Shown: positions 1 through 8,756 of the stretch, piece by piece | How the letters are laid out: each line of letters opens with the position of its first letter | How positions within the stretch are numbered: position 1 is the first letter of the stretch | NCBI GenBank assembly: GCA_035715725.1 | Contig: DASTKT010000216.1 | Span: 24,719-88,718 of the forward strand | DNA length: 64,000 nt | Direction of reading: 5' to 3' | Origin: JADGGV01 sp035715725 | GTDB taxonomy: Bacteria; Gemmatimonadota; Gemmatimonadetes; Longimicrobiales; RSA9 | The notes under the pieces: generated by a model | What the model saw: the letters and a program-made list of their open reading frames with translations, nothing else | Databases searched by the model: none | Told to the model about the DNA's origin: nothing | Translations under genes and position numbers: made by a program

Positions 1-36
1 GACGGCGAGGGTCCGGGTTCGGGGCCGCACGGGGCG

Positions 37-90
37 TGAACGGAAGGGGCGTCACGCGAAGACGCGGAGTTCTTGGAGACGCGGAGAGGG
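37..90. repeat. Partial arm of dispersed repeat
   Basis: This stretch begins with GAACGGAAGGGGCGTCACGCG and continues with spaced GACGCGGAG words. It looks like a diverged extra copy of the left arm of the repeat that starts at about 124 (GAACGGAAAAGTGTCACACGG without its last base). The two arms stand in tandem about 87 bases apart. No coding sense is apparent. Confidence 0.5.
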
Positions 91-123
91 TGGTTGGCCG
101 GGCTCCGGGCGTTCGCTGGGTCC

Positions 124-369
124 CTGAACGGAAAAGTGTCACACGGAGGCACGGAGAGCACGGAGGGGGAGCTCGCGGGAGGTGGCCGGTGCCCGGGGCA
201 CGCACCTTCCTTTTTGGGTCATTCCGGGCGTCCGAGCGGGAGCGGGGTGGGGCCGTGAATTGCCATGGCCAGCGTCCCCCCGCCGGCTGCGGGTGCCCGG
301 CTCCGTGGCTCCTTCGTGGACCCCGTGTCTCCGTGTGAGCCCAAATGAAGCTTCGGCCGCCCGCGGACG
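124..369. repeat. Dispersed intergenic repeat, copy 1
   Basis: An intergenic element related to the one at 28754-28966. Its left arm (about 126-165) has CACGGAGGCACGGAGAGCACGG, and its right arm (about 300-340) carries CTCCGTGGCTCC and TCTCCGTGTGAG, so the ends form an imperfect terminal inverted repeat. Two internal words match the second copy exactly: CGCACCTTCCTT (201-212) and GGCCGCCCGCGGACG (355-369). The element ends one base before the stop codon of the ATP-grasp gene. It encodes no protein I can support. The architecture resembles a non-autonomous, MITE-like or REP-like element; repeats with CACGGAGG-type words are known in several environmental phyla. Confidence 0.6.
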
Positions 370-370
370 C

Positions 371-1354
371 TCACCGCGCGTACCGCGCGCTCGCCAGCTC
401 GACGATGCCGTGGATCAGCTCGCGGTAGCTCAGGCCCGCGCGCTCCGCGGCGCGCGCGAACTCGGCGTTCCGCTCGAGATAGCAGTTCGGGTTCGCCTCG
501 ATCACGTAGACCTGTCCCGCGTCGGTCACGCGCAGGTCGATGCGGGCATAGTCGCGCAGGCGCAGCGCACGGAACGCCTCGACCGCCGTCGCCTGCATCT
601 TCCGCAGCAGCTCCTCGTCGACGTGCTCCGGGAAGATCGAGCGGGTGCCGGCGAACTCGGCGCCCTGGCCGGCGCCGCCGTCGCCCCACTTGGCCTCGAA
701 GCTGGCGATGCGCGGCCGGCCCGCGGGGAAGCCCGTGAAGTCCAGCTCCATCACCGGGAGCGGCTTCGGCGACTCGTTGCCGAGGATGCCGACGTAGAAC
801 TCGCGGCCGTCGATGAATTCCTCGATGAGCACCGGCTGGCTGAACTCGCGGCCGATCGCGCTCATCGTCTCGAGCAGCTCCTGCAGGTTCCGGACGACGG
901 ACTCCGCGGTCACGCCCAGCGAGGCGTCCTCCTGCGGCGGCTTGACGATGACCGGGAAGTGCAGCTTTCCCGCCCAGTCGAGATCGCCACGGTAGACCGT
1001 CGCGCCCTCCGGCGTGGCGATGCCGTGGAAGCCGAGCACCTTCTTGGCGATGGACTTGTCGCCGGCGAGGAGGAGGCCGGCCGGGCTCGAGCCGGTGTAG
1101 CGCAGGTGGAGCAGGTTCAGCAGCGCCGCGATGTTCGACTCGAGCGCGCTCTTGCCGCCGAACGACTCGGCCAGGTTGAAGACGAGCTCGGGCGGGTTGG
1201 CGCAGAGCGCGTCCACGAGGGGCGGCACCCGGTCGGCGACGACGACGCGCGAGACCTCGTGCCCCTCCTCCCGCAGCGCGCCCTCGAGCTGCCCGAGGAC
1301 CGGATCCTCGGGCGGTCCGGCGGCATCGTCGGTGTGCAGGATCGTGACCCTCAC
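371..1354 (-). CDS. D-Ala-D-Ala-ligase-like ATP-grasp enzyme
   Basis: A 327-residue ATP-grasp ligase resembling D-alanine-D-alanine ligase, expected to join two substrates through an acyl-phosphate at the cost of ATP. Visible landmarks are DKS at 99-101 (start of the central domain), VIVKPPQEDASLGV near 135-148 (nucleotide-binding loop), LIEEFIDGREF at 176-186, and RIDLRV plus VIEANPN at 271-290, which holds the Mg-binding Glu and Asn. The GTG start has AAGGAGA just upstream and overlaps the stop of the metallopeptidase gene by GTGA, so the two are translationally coupled. No mur or ddl neighbours are present, which argues against an ordinary cell-wall ligase. A peptide or amide ligase working with the peptidase is inference. 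Confidence 0.85.
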   Translation of the reverse strand: MRVTILHTDDAAGPPEDPVLGQLEGALREEGHEVSRVVVADRVPPLVDALCANPPELVFNLAESFGGKSALESNIAALLNLLHLRYTGSSPAGLLLAGDKSIAKKVLGFHGIATPEGATVYRGDLDWAGKLHFPVIVKPPQEDASLGVTAESVVRNLQELLETMSAIGREFSQPVLIEEFIDGREFYVGILGNESPKPLPVMELDFTGFPAGRPRIASFEAKWGDGGAGQGAEFAGTRSIFPEHVDEELLRKMQATAVEAFRALRLRDYARIDLRVTDAGQVYVIEANPNCYLERNAEFARAAERAGLSYRELIHGIVELASARYAR

Positions 1355-2379
1355 GGCGTCTCCTTCCAGCTCCGCCCGTCCAGCGCGTCCGTGTAGCGGA
1401 AGTTCATGATGACGGCGGTGCCGAAGGCCGTCAGCTCGATGAGCGTCGAGGCCTCGAGCCCGTGCACGCGAAGGTCGAGCACCCGCGCCCGCTCCGTGAG
1501 CTGGTCGATGAGCGAGCGCACCACCGTCGTCGCCTCGCCCGTCCAGTAGGCGATGCGGCGCACCAGCTCGCGCCGGTGCGAGCGCAGGAACTCGGCGGCG
1601 CGCTCCGCGTCCGGCGCCTGCTCGGCGGTGGCGAAGATGTTCTGCAGGTCGGCGTCGAAGACCTCCGCGTCGGCCGGGAGATGCTCGTTCCAGCCGGTGT
1701 AATGCTCGCCGACCGTGTACTGCATGGCCTCCACCGGCAGGTAGTCCGGCAGCGGCTCGGCGTGCACCGGCGGCGGCGTGCGGCCGATGTCGCGCATCAC
1801 GGCGTCGACGTACTCGAGCTTCGCCAGCGCCGGCCAGCCGCGGTAGCGCGCGCGCCAGTCGAGCCCCGGCGTCAGCCAGACCGCGAACGTCTCCGCGAAG
1901 TCCTCGTCCGGGTGCTTCTGCGCGTACCAGCCGAGGATGTGGCGCACGTAGTCGCGCGAGTAGGGATCGACCCGGAACCGCTCGCGGTACGGCCGCGAGT
2001 ACGGCCCGAACACGCGTCGCCAGTCGGGGCGCTCGTACAGCCGGTAGGCGTAGTTGAACGCGTGCCCCGCCTCGTGGCGCAGGAACTTGATCGCGTCCGC
2101 CTCCCCCTCCACCTCGACCGCGTACTCCTCCTCCAGGCGAGAGAGCCGCCGGTCCGCCAGGTAGAACGGCACGCCGATCAGCGGCACGCCGTCCGGGCAG
2201 CCCCACTCGTCGCTCAGGTAGACGGGCGGCTTGAACGCGAGCCCGCGCTCGTCCAGCTCGCGGTGCAGCTCCTCGACGAGCCCCTGCACCGGGCTCCCCT
2301 CGATGCGCAGCCCCAGCTCGGAGATGCGCCGGCCCAGAAGCGCATCGCGCTCCGGCCCCCAATCCGCGTGATGGTTCAC
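1351..2379 (-). CDS. Putative zinc-binding metallopeptidase
   Basis: About 342 residues with a gluzincin-like HEAGH motif (roughly 102-106) followed by FNYAYRLYERPDW and, about 60 residues later, DEDFAETFAVWL, where a Glu could be the third metal ligand. This matches the 'putative zinc-binding metallopeptidase' family known from soil bacteria. There is no signal peptide, so it is probably cytoplasmic. I chose the GTG at 2379 because the family begins just before the W..ERDALLGRR segment. A TTG at 2397 lies in frame but has no ribosome-binding site. A run of eight G residues sits immediately before the chosen start. Its stop overlaps the GTG of the ATP-grasp gene, so the pair probably acts together. 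Confidence 0.75.
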   Translation of the reverse strand: MNHHADWGPERDALLGRRISELGLRIEGSPVQGLVEELHRELDERGLAFKPPVYLSDEWGCPDGVPLIGVPFYLADRRLSRLEEEYAVEVEGEADAIKFLRHEAGHAFNYAYRLYERPDWRRVFGPYSRPYRERFRVDPYSRDYVRHILGWYAQKHPDEDFAETFAVWLTPGLDWRARYRGWPALAKLEYVDAVMRDIGRTPPPVHAEPLPDYLPVEAMQYTVGEHYTGWNEHLPADAEVFDADLQNIFATAEQAPDAERAAEFLRSHRRELVRRIAYWTGEATTVVRSLIDQLTERARVLDLRVHGLEASTLIELTAFGTAVIMNFRYTDALDGRSWKETP

Positions 2380-2505
2380 ACCCCCCCCGCGGGGCAAGGA
2401 GCATACCCGCGTAAACCCCGCCTGCTCTTACGCTTGCTTCTCGAGCCTTCGAGCCTCCGAGCTGTTCTGCCTCCGACGCCCGCTGCGGCGCGCGATCCGC
2501 GCCGC

Positions 2506-4773
2506 TCACCGGCATCCCGGCGTCGGACACGCGCGGACCTCGGCCAGCAGCCTCTCGCGCTCCGGCGTCGGACGCAGCTCCACCGCGAGCGCCGCGTCGC
2601 GCTCCGCCTGCTGCAGCAGTTGCTCGCGCTGGTCGTAGCGCGAGGAGCCGGCGAGCTTGAGGAGGGTGTAGGCGCGCCACTCGAGCGCGTCGTCGTCCTG
2701 CGGCACGGTCCGCAGCGCCCGGTTCAGGTCCGCGAGCGCCTCCTCGTAGCGTCCCGCCCGGTACAGCGCCTCGGCGCGGTCCTGCCGCGCGCCCCAGCTC
2801 TCGCCGAAGGCGAGCGACCGCGTCGCCGCCGCGATCGCGCCGTCCCAATCGCGCGCGAGCCTGCGCTGGTGCGATCGCGTGCGGTCCGCGAACCCGTGAA
2901 GCACGCGGAGGCGCGGGTTCACGCCGGCGTAGCGGTCGGCCTGGCGCGCGAGCCCGTCCATCGCCTCCAGGCTCCCGCCCCACTCGGGGCGCAGCACCGC
3001 CATCATCGCGACACGCGCGAGATAGCTGTACGGGCTGGCACGGAGCGCCTGGGCGAGGACGTCGCGCGCCTGCGCTTCGGCGCCCCAGAGCTGGAGGACG
3101 TAGATGAGCCCCTCGTACGCGCCGAGGTGGCGCGGATCGCGCCGCACCGCCTCGGCGTAGTCGCGCAGCGCCAGCGCGGCCCAGCGCTCCATCTTGCGGA
3201 CGCTGTCGCGGGGCGTCCGCGAGAGCAGGTCCTCGCCGCGGCTGGTCCAGGCGCGGCGGAGGTGGTAGTTGCCGCGGGCCACCAGCGCCTCGGTGGAGGT
3301 CGGGTTGCGTCCGACCCATTCGTCGAGCAGCGGCTGGAGCTCCGGCTCCGGGCGGGCGAAGGCGTCGAACGCTTCGGCGGCGGCGAGCTCGAGGTGGAAG
3401 TCCCGCTGCGCGTCGCGCTCCGCGGCGCCGAGGATGTCCTCCAGCGCCGAGAAGTCTCGCCGCCGCAGCAGCCGGACGAGCTCCCGCTTGTCCACGGCCG
3501 GCGTCGCGTAGCCGAACTCGTCGCGCGCGGGTGGCGCGGGCGGCGCGAGCAGGCTGTCGGGGAGCCGGCGAGGCAGCGGCACGGGCGTGACGGCCACCGG
3601 TCCGCTCGCCAGGCTCGGCAGCGGCCGGTTGTCGCCGTCGCCGACGCGGATCGTCCCCTCGCCCACGTCCACGAACAGGTCCGCGAAGCGGTCGTACGCC
3701 TCGCCCCCCTGCACGAGCGACCAGGTGAAGCGCCACCCCACGCGCTCGCGGGAGTTGCGCACCTCCTGGATCAGGTCGAGGCGCCAGCCCGCCGAGTCGC
3801 GGCGCAGGAATTTGGGCGAGAGGAGCGGCGTGTCGGTGAAGTAGAGCATGGCCAGGTCGCCGCGCTCCACGACGCGGTAGCTCCGCCCCGACTCCAGCAT
3901 CAGGATGTGGTCGAAGTAGGGCGGCGTCATCGGGAGGCGCAGGAGATACGCCCGTGACGCCGGAGTGAAGAGCTCGACCCGCGGATCGTAGCGGCCGGTC
4001 TCGAGCCACTCCCGGTACCGCTGATAGGCGGCATCCGGCGTGGGCTGCGGCGTGAAGCGCGCCTTCAGCGCCGGCGGGAGGTCGCCGCGGAAGCCGTCAT
4101 CGTCCGCGAGGAACGCCTTCGGATCGGCCCGCAGCGGCGCGGCGCCGGAGGCTCCGCCGCCGCCGGACCCGTAGCGGGCGCCCGGGCGGCGGAGCAGCGG
4201 CGCCGGGTCGAAGCGCCCGCCCAGCATCTCGTCGCGGATCCGCTCGTGGAGGATGCGCACCATGAGCCGGAGCCCGGTCGTCGGGTCGCCCGCCGCGAAG
4301 AAGGAGCGGACGTGCTTCTCGATGAGGTACCCGATGAACGCGTCCGGGAAGTACGCCTCCAGCCCGTATCCCACCTCGACGCGCAGCCGCTGCGCCGCCG
4401 GATCGTAGACGACGAGGATCCCGCGCAGCGTGCCGTTCCCGCGGCCGATGCCGAGTCGGGTCGCGCTCTCGGCGGCGAAGCGCTCGAGCGCCTCTCCCTC
4501 GGGCGGCGAGGCGAAGAGCATCCGGATGTCGATGCCGCTCTCGCGCCGGATGTCGCCGAGATACCAGCCGAGCCGCTCCCGGTACTCCGGCGGGAGCAGC
4601 GAGGCGCGGTCGTCGACCTGATCGGCGGGCGCCGGCGTCGCGGCGACGACCGCGCGGTAGCGCATGAAGCCGATGAGGCCGCCGATGCCGAGCCCCACCG
4701 CGCCGGCCAGGACCGCGACTCGGATCAGTCCGGAGCTGCCCTGGGACGGGACCATCGTCGTTTGCCTCGGCAT
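2506..4773 (-). CDS. TPM-domain membrane protein with C-terminal TPR repeats
   Basis: 755 residues. A hydrophobic segment at about 17-37 anchors the protein. A TPM domain follows at about 50-180, recognisable from SLLPPEYRERLGWYLGDI, SGIDIRMLF and LRGILVVYDP. A Gly-rich linker comes next, then a middle region of about 250 residues that I do not recognise. The C-terminal 270 residues (about 470-745) contain repeated Ala/Arg-rich helical pairs typical of TPR, for example ALYRAGRYEEALADLNRAL. TPM proteins occur in membrane-protein quality control and photosystem assembly in other organisms. Fusion to a long TPR tail suggests a scaffold role, but this is inference. The ATG start has only a weak ribosome-binding site. 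The next gene downstream begins after a 126-base gap. Confidence 0.7.
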   Translation of the reverse strand: MPRQTTMVPSQGSSGLIRVAVLAGAVGLGIGGLIGFMRYRAVVAATPAPADQVDDRASLLPPEYRERLGWYLGDIRRESGIDIRMLFASPPEGEALERFAAESATRLGIGRGNGTLRGILVVYDPAAQRLRVEVGYGLEAYFPDAFIGYLIEKHVRSFFAAGDPTTGLRLMVRILHERIRDEMLGGRFDPAPLLRRPGARYGSGGGGASGAAPLRADPKAFLADDDGFRGDLPPALKARFTPQPTPDAAYQRYREWLETGRYDPRVELFTPASRAYLLRLPMTPPYFDHILMLESGRSYRVVERGDLAMLYFTDTPLLSPKFLRRDSAGWRLDLIQEVRNSRERVGWRFTWSLVQGGEAYDRFADLFVDVGEGTIRVGDGDNRPLPSLASGPVAVTPVPLPRRLPDSLLAPPAPPARDEFGYATPAVDKRELVRLLRRRDFSALEDILGAAERDAQRDFHLELAAAEAFDAFARPEPELQPLLDEWVGRNPTSTEALVARGNYHLRRAWTSRGEDLLSRTPRDSVRKMERWAALALRDYAEAVRRDPRHLGAYEGLIYVLQLWGAEAQARDVLAQALRASPYSYLARVAMMAVLRPEWGGSLEAMDGLARQADRYAGVNPRLRVLHGFADRTRSHQRRLARDWDGAIAAATRSLAFGESWGARQDRAEALYRAGRYEEALADLNRALRTVPQDDDALEWRAYTLLKLAGSSRYDQREQLLQQAERDAALAVELRPTPERERLLAEVRACPTPGCR

Positions 4774-5584
4774 TGGTGGGGAAAGCGATCAGCGCTCGGA
4801 ACGTTCCAGGAGGCCGAACAGCCAGGCGAGCGCGCGGCCGGGCCTCGGGAGCAGGCGTGCGCGAGCGGCGGACGGAATCATCGCCGGGGATCGACGCTGT
4901 CCGGGAAAATGGAGGACTGTGCGCTCGGCTATGATATCGCGGGATCGCGTGGGACGCCATAATGACAACCGGTGCGATCGAAAGATGATGCGTAGTGTCC
5001 GAGCTTCGCAAGGACACTCCGGCGGCTACCGGATCGGCGCCGCTCCGCCGCCGTCGGCTCCGCCGGTCCCCGCGCCGAGCGCGCCGCCGATGCGGCGCGG
5101 CGCCGGGAGCCGGCGAGGCCTCCTGCGCGCTCCGATCGAGCCGCCGGCGCCTCTGCGATGCGGCGGGGGCGCGTGCCTCGAGCCGCGGCGCGGCCCGGCC
5201 GCGCACGGACCCGTTCCACGATCCGCCCGGACGCCTGCCACATCCGGCCGTGCCTTGTTGCGGGCTCGCAGCACGATGGCCGATCCGATTGGGACAGGGT
5301 GTTCCGGCCCGCCGGCGGGATCCGGAGTCGCCTGGAGGGCGCGGCGGGGCGCCGCCGCGCGAGGCCCCCGGCTGGTCCGATCCATGCACGACAGAGGGCG
5401 TCGCTGTACACCTTTCGGCGTATCGATCCTCTCCCAAACCCCGACGCGGACCGGCCGGTCGGCCGGCCTTCGGGTCACCGACCCGGGGCCGCGCGATGCG
5501 TCGATCGCCGGGGGCGGTGTCCCGTCGGGACCCGCCCCGGTCACCGGACCGAACGGCCCATTCCGATCCCGGACGGAACCGAAG
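4774..5584. other. Long non-coding leader before polysaccharide operon
   Basis: 811 bases between divergent genes with no credible reading frame; the ones present are Arg/Pro-rich shadows. It should hold the promoter of the 15 kb operon. Possible -10-like words are TATGAT at 4930-4935 and CATAAT at 4958-4963, but neither has a good -35. A small inverted repeat (AGTGTCC at 4994-5000, GGACACT at 5012-5018) follows them. I did not see a JUMPStart/ops element. The long distance from these words to the first start codon would leave an untranslated leader of about 600 bases. Confidence 0.4.
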
Positions 5585-6883
5585 ATGAGTGCGATCGAAG
5601 TGCTGCCCGCCACGGCGGAGACCCACCCGGCGCCATCGACGGCCGGCCGGAGCGGCGCCCGCTGCCGCTTCTGCGACGCGCCGCTGCGCCACACGTTCGT
5701 CGACCTGGGGATGTCGCCGCTCTGCGAGAGCTACGTCTCCGAGGAGCGGCTCAACGAGATGGAGCCGTTCTATCCGCTGCACGTCCTGGTCTGCGAGCGC
5801 TGCTTCCTGGTGCAGCTCCAGGAGTACGTGAGCGGCGAGGCGATCTTCTCCGAGTACGCGTACTTCTCCTCCTACTCGGACAGTTGGCTCGACCACTGCC
5901 GCCGCTACACCGAGCAGATGGTCGAGCGCTTCGGCTTCGGCAGCGACAGCTTCGTGGTCGAGGTCGCGAGCAACGACGGCTACCTGCTGCAGTACTTCGT
6001 CGAGCGGGGCGTGCCCGCGCTGGGGATCGAGCCGGCGGCGAACGTGGCGCGCGCGGCCGCCCTGCGCGGGGTGCCGACGCTCGTCGACTTCTTCGGCCGC
6101 AGGCTCGCGGCGGAGCTGGCGGCCCAGGGGAAGCGGGCGGACCTGCTCCTCGGCAACAACGTCCTGGCGCAGGTGAGCGACCTGAACGACTTCGTCGCCG
6201 GGCTGAAGCTCCTCCTGGCGCCGCGCGGGATCCTCACCATCGAGTTCCCCCACCTGGTGCGCCTCGTCGAGGAGAACCAGTTCGACACGATCTACCACGA
6301 GCACTTCTCGTACTTCTCGTTCCTGACCGCGGGGGAGATCTTCGCGGCCCACGGGATCACGCTCTTCGACGTGGAGGAGCTGCCGACGCACGGCGGCTCG
6401 CTGCGCATCTACGGCCGCCACGCGGAGGACCACTCCCGGCCGGTCAGCGAGCGGGCGCGCGAGCTCGCCCGCCGGGAGGAGGAGCTCGGCCTGCGGCGGC
6501 TCGACTACTACAGCGGCTTCTCGGAGCGCGTGAAGGAGACGAAGCGCAAGCTGCTCGAGTTCCTGATCGCGGCGCGGCGGGCGGGGAGGACGGTCGTCGG
6601 CTACGGCGCGCCCGGCAAGGGCAACACGCTGCTGAACTACTGCGGCATCCGGACGGACTTCCTCGACTACACGGTGGACCGCAACCCGTACAAGCAGGGG
6701 AAGTATCTCCCGGGCACGCACATCCCGATCCACGCGCCGGAGCGGATCGACGAGACGAAGCCCGACTACGTCCTGATCCTGCCGTGGAACCTGAAGGACG
6801 AGATCATGGCGCAGATGGCGCACATCCGGGACTGGGGCGGGCGCTTCCTGGTGCCGATCCCCGAGGCCGTGGTCCACCCGTGA
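5585..6883 (+). CDS. Nucleotide-sugar C-methyltransferase (TylC3/EvaC type)
   Basis: 432 residues with all three parts of the sugar C-methyltransferase family. The N-terminal zinc module has four cysteines (27, 30, 70, 73). The central SAM-binding domain has VVEVASNDGYLL at 124-135 and GIEPA at 147-151, and the catalytic YHEHFSYFS segment includes His238 and His240. A C-terminal Rossmann-like domain carries VVGYGAPGKGNTLLNY. The enzyme would add a branching methyl to a 4-keto nucleotide sugar. It is the first gene of the polysaccharide operon and its stop overlaps the next start by GTGA. The start has no clear Shine-Dalgarno. Substrate is unknown; the downstream epimerase and cytidylyltransferase suggest an activated deoxysugar. 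Confidence 0.88.
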   Translation: MSAIEVLPATAETHPAPSTAGRSGARCRFCDAPLRHTFVDLGMSPLCESYVSEERLNEMEPFYPLHVLVCERCFLVQLQEYVSGEAIFSEYAYFSSYSDSWLDHCRRYTEQMVERFGFGSDSFVVEVASNDGYLLQYFVERGVPALGIEPAANVARAAALRGVPTLVDFFGRRLAAELAAQGKRADLLLGNNVLAQVSDLNDFVAGLKLLLAPRGILTIEFPHLVRLVEENQFDTIYHEHFSYFSFLTAGEIFAAHGITLFDVEELPTHGGSLRIYGRHAEDHSRPVSERARELARREEELGLRRLDYYSGFSERVKETKRKLLEFLIAARRAGRTVVGYGAPGKGNTLLNYCGIRTDFLDYTVDRNPYKQGKYLPGTHIPIHAPERIDETKPDYVLILPWNLKDEIMAQMAHIRDWGGRFLVPIPEAVVHP

Positions 6884-7419
6884 TCTTCACCGAGACGCCG
6901 CTCGCGGGGGCGTACCTGATCGACCCCGAGCCGATCGAGGACGAGCGCGGCTTCTTCGCCCGCGCGTGGTGCCGGCGCGAGCTCGAGGCGCTCGGGCTGG
7001 AGACCCGCGTGGCGCAGTGCAGCATCTCGTACAACCGGCGGCGGGGCACACTGCGGGGGATGCATTACCAGGCGGCGCCGTTCGAGGAGGTGAAGGTCGT
7101 GCGGTGCATTCGCGGCAGCATCTTCGACGCGATCATCGACCTGCGCCCCGGCTCGCCCACGTTCGGCCGCCACTTCGCCGTCGAGCTGGGCGCCGAGGAC
7201 CGGCGCGCGCTCTACGTCCCGCGGGGCTTCGCGCACGGCTTCCAGGCGCTGGAGGATGCCACGGAGGTGCACTACCAGATCTCGGAGTTCCACTCGCCGG
7301 AGCATGCGCGGGGCGTGCGCTGGAACGACCCGGCGTTTGGCATCCGCTGGCCGATCCCCGACCCGGTCATCCTCGACCGGGACGCCGCCTACCCGGACTT
7401 CGACGGACGCCCGCGATGA
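6880..7419 (+). CDS. dTDP-4-dehydrorhamnose 3,5-epimerase-like protein
   Basis: 179 residues, the usual length of the RmlC cupin family. RGTLRGMHYQ places the catalytic base His at 62, DAIIDLR follows at 83-89, and HYQISEF places the conserved active-site Tyr at 132. It should epimerise C3 and/or C5 of a 4-keto-6-deoxy nucleotide sugar. The GTG start lies inside the stop of the C-methyltransferase gene (GTGA), and its own stop overlaps the next ATG. No rmlA, rmlB or rmlD is present here, so it may be a 3- or 5-epimerase acting on the C-methylated sugar and not part of a complete rhamnose pathway. Confidence 0.85.
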   Translation: MIFTETPLAGAYLIDPEPIEDERGFFARAWCRRELEALGLETRVAQCSISYNRRRGTLRGMHYQAAPFEEVKVVRCIRGSIFDAIIDLRPGSPTFGRHFAVELGAEDRRALYVPRGFAHGFQALEDATEVHYQISEFHSPEHARGVRWNDPAFGIRWPIPDPVILDRDAAYPDFDGRPR

Positions 7420-8756
7420 GCACGCTCGTGCTGCCGGCCCTGGGCGACGCGGCCGACGTCGGCCAGGCGATGTACGCCCTCGTCGAGGAGCTCTACCCCA
7501 TCTGCCGGAGCATCACGGGCGACGGCTTCCGCGAGACGCTGCGTCGCCTGCAACGGCACATCCCGCTCGAGCTGCACGAGGTGCCCACCGGCACGCCGGT
7601 CTTCGACTGGACGGTCCCCCGGGAGTGGAACATCCGCGACGCGTACATCGCCGACCGCCGCGGGGAGCGCGTCGTCGACTTCCGGCGCTCCAACCTGCAC
7701 GTGGTGAGCTACAGCGTGCCGGTCCGCCGCGCGATGTCGCTCGAGGAGCTCCGCCCGCACCTGCACACGCTGCCGGAGCACCCGGACTGGATCCCCTACC
7801 GCACCGCGTACTACCACGAGGATTGGGGCTTCTGCCTGGCGCACCGGGATCTCGAGCGGCTGGCCGAGGGAACGTACGAGGTGTGCATCGACTCCACGCT
7901 GGAGCCCGGCCACCTGACGTACGGCGAGCTGCGCATCCCGGGCGCGCGCGACGACGAGGTGCTCGTCTCCTGCCACGCCTGTCACCCGTCGCTGGCGAAC
8001 GACAACCTGTCCGGGATCGCGCTCGCGACGTTCCTCGCCCGGCTCATCGCCACCGGGACGCCGCGGCTCACCTACCGGTTCCTGTTCATCCCGGGCACGA
8101 TCGGCTCGATCACCTGGCTCGCGCGCAACGAGGACGTCGTCGCCAGGATCCGCCACGGCCTGGTCCTGAGCTGCGTCGGGGATCCGGGCCCCCCGACCTA
8201 CAAGCGCAGCCGGCGCGGGAACGCCGTCGTCGACCGCGCCGTCCGTCACGTGCTCGAGCATTCGGGGGAGCGCTTCCAGCTTCTCGATTTCGTCCCCTAC
8301 GGCTACGACGAGCGCCAGTACTGCTCGCCGGGCTTCGACCTGCCGGTCGGCTGCTTCACGAGGACGCCGAACGGGCGGTATCCGGAGTACCACACCTCCG
8401 CCGACGACCTGGCGCTCGTGCGGCCGGAGTCGCTGGCCGACTCGTTCCTCCGCTGCCTCGAGGTCTTCGAGGTGCTGGAGCACGACGCCACGTTCGTGAA
8501 CCTGAACCCGCGGTGCGAGCCGCAGCTCGGCCGGCGGGGGCTGTACCGGCCGGTCGGCGGGGAGAGCGAGCTGCCGGGCTACGAGATGGCGCTGCTCTGG
8601 GTGCTCAATCTCTCCGACGGGCGGCACACTCTGCTGGACATCGCGGAGCGCGCGGGGATGGCGTTCTCGACCATCCGGCTCGCGGCGGAGCGGCTCACGG
8701 AGCAGCGACTGCTGGCCATCGCCGGTGAAGGCGTGGGCACCGCGGGGGACGCATGA
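7416..8756 (+). CDS. DUF4910 aminopeptidase-like protein with winged-helix tail
   Basis: 446 residues. The core looks like a zinc aminopeptidase: CHACHPSLANDNLSG at 186-200 offers His and Asp ligands, YDERQYCSPG follows near 297, and YPEYHTSADD gives His326 and Asp330. These fit the DUF4910 (aminopeptidase-like) family. The last 60 residues, with a DGRHTLLDIAERAGM stretch, look like a winged helix of the kind attached to this family. Members lie in many sugar-modification clusters, but I know of no settled function. A role as an amidase removing or exchanging an N-acyl group on the sugar is inference from the neighbours (C-methyltransferase, PIG-L deacetylase). Both ends overlap neighbours by ATGA. 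Confidence 0.8.
   Translation: MSTLVLPALGDAADVGQAMYALVEELYPICRSITGDGFRETLRRLQRHIPLELHEVPTGTPVFDWTVPREWNIRDAYIADRRGERVVDFRRSNLHVVSYSVPVRRAMSLEELRPHLHTLPEHPDWIPYRTAYYHEDWGFCLAHRDLERLAEGTYEVCIDSTLEPGHLTYGELRIPGARDDEVLVSCHACHPSLANDNLSGIALATFLARLIATGTPRLTYRFLFIPGTIGSITWLARNEDVVARIRHGLVLSCVGDPGPPTYKRSRRGNAVVDRAVRHVLEHSGERFQLLDFVPYGYDERQYCSPGFDLPVGCFTRTPNGRYPEYHTSADDLALVRPESLADSFLRCLEVFEVLEHDATFVNLNPRCEPQLGRRGLYRPVGGESELPGYEMALLWVLNLSDGRHTLLDIAERAGMAFSTIRLAAERLTEQRLLAIAGEGVGTAGDA

Noticed and set aside
1462..3957. 831-residue plus-strand frame
   Set aside because: Antisense shadow of convincing minus-strand genes; no motif and biased Arg/Val/Glu composition.
371..4009. 1212-residue minus-strand frame
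   Set aside because: Only its end is real (ATP-grasp). The rest is Arg/Pro/Ala-rich shadow of the metallopeptidase and TPM genes in another frame.
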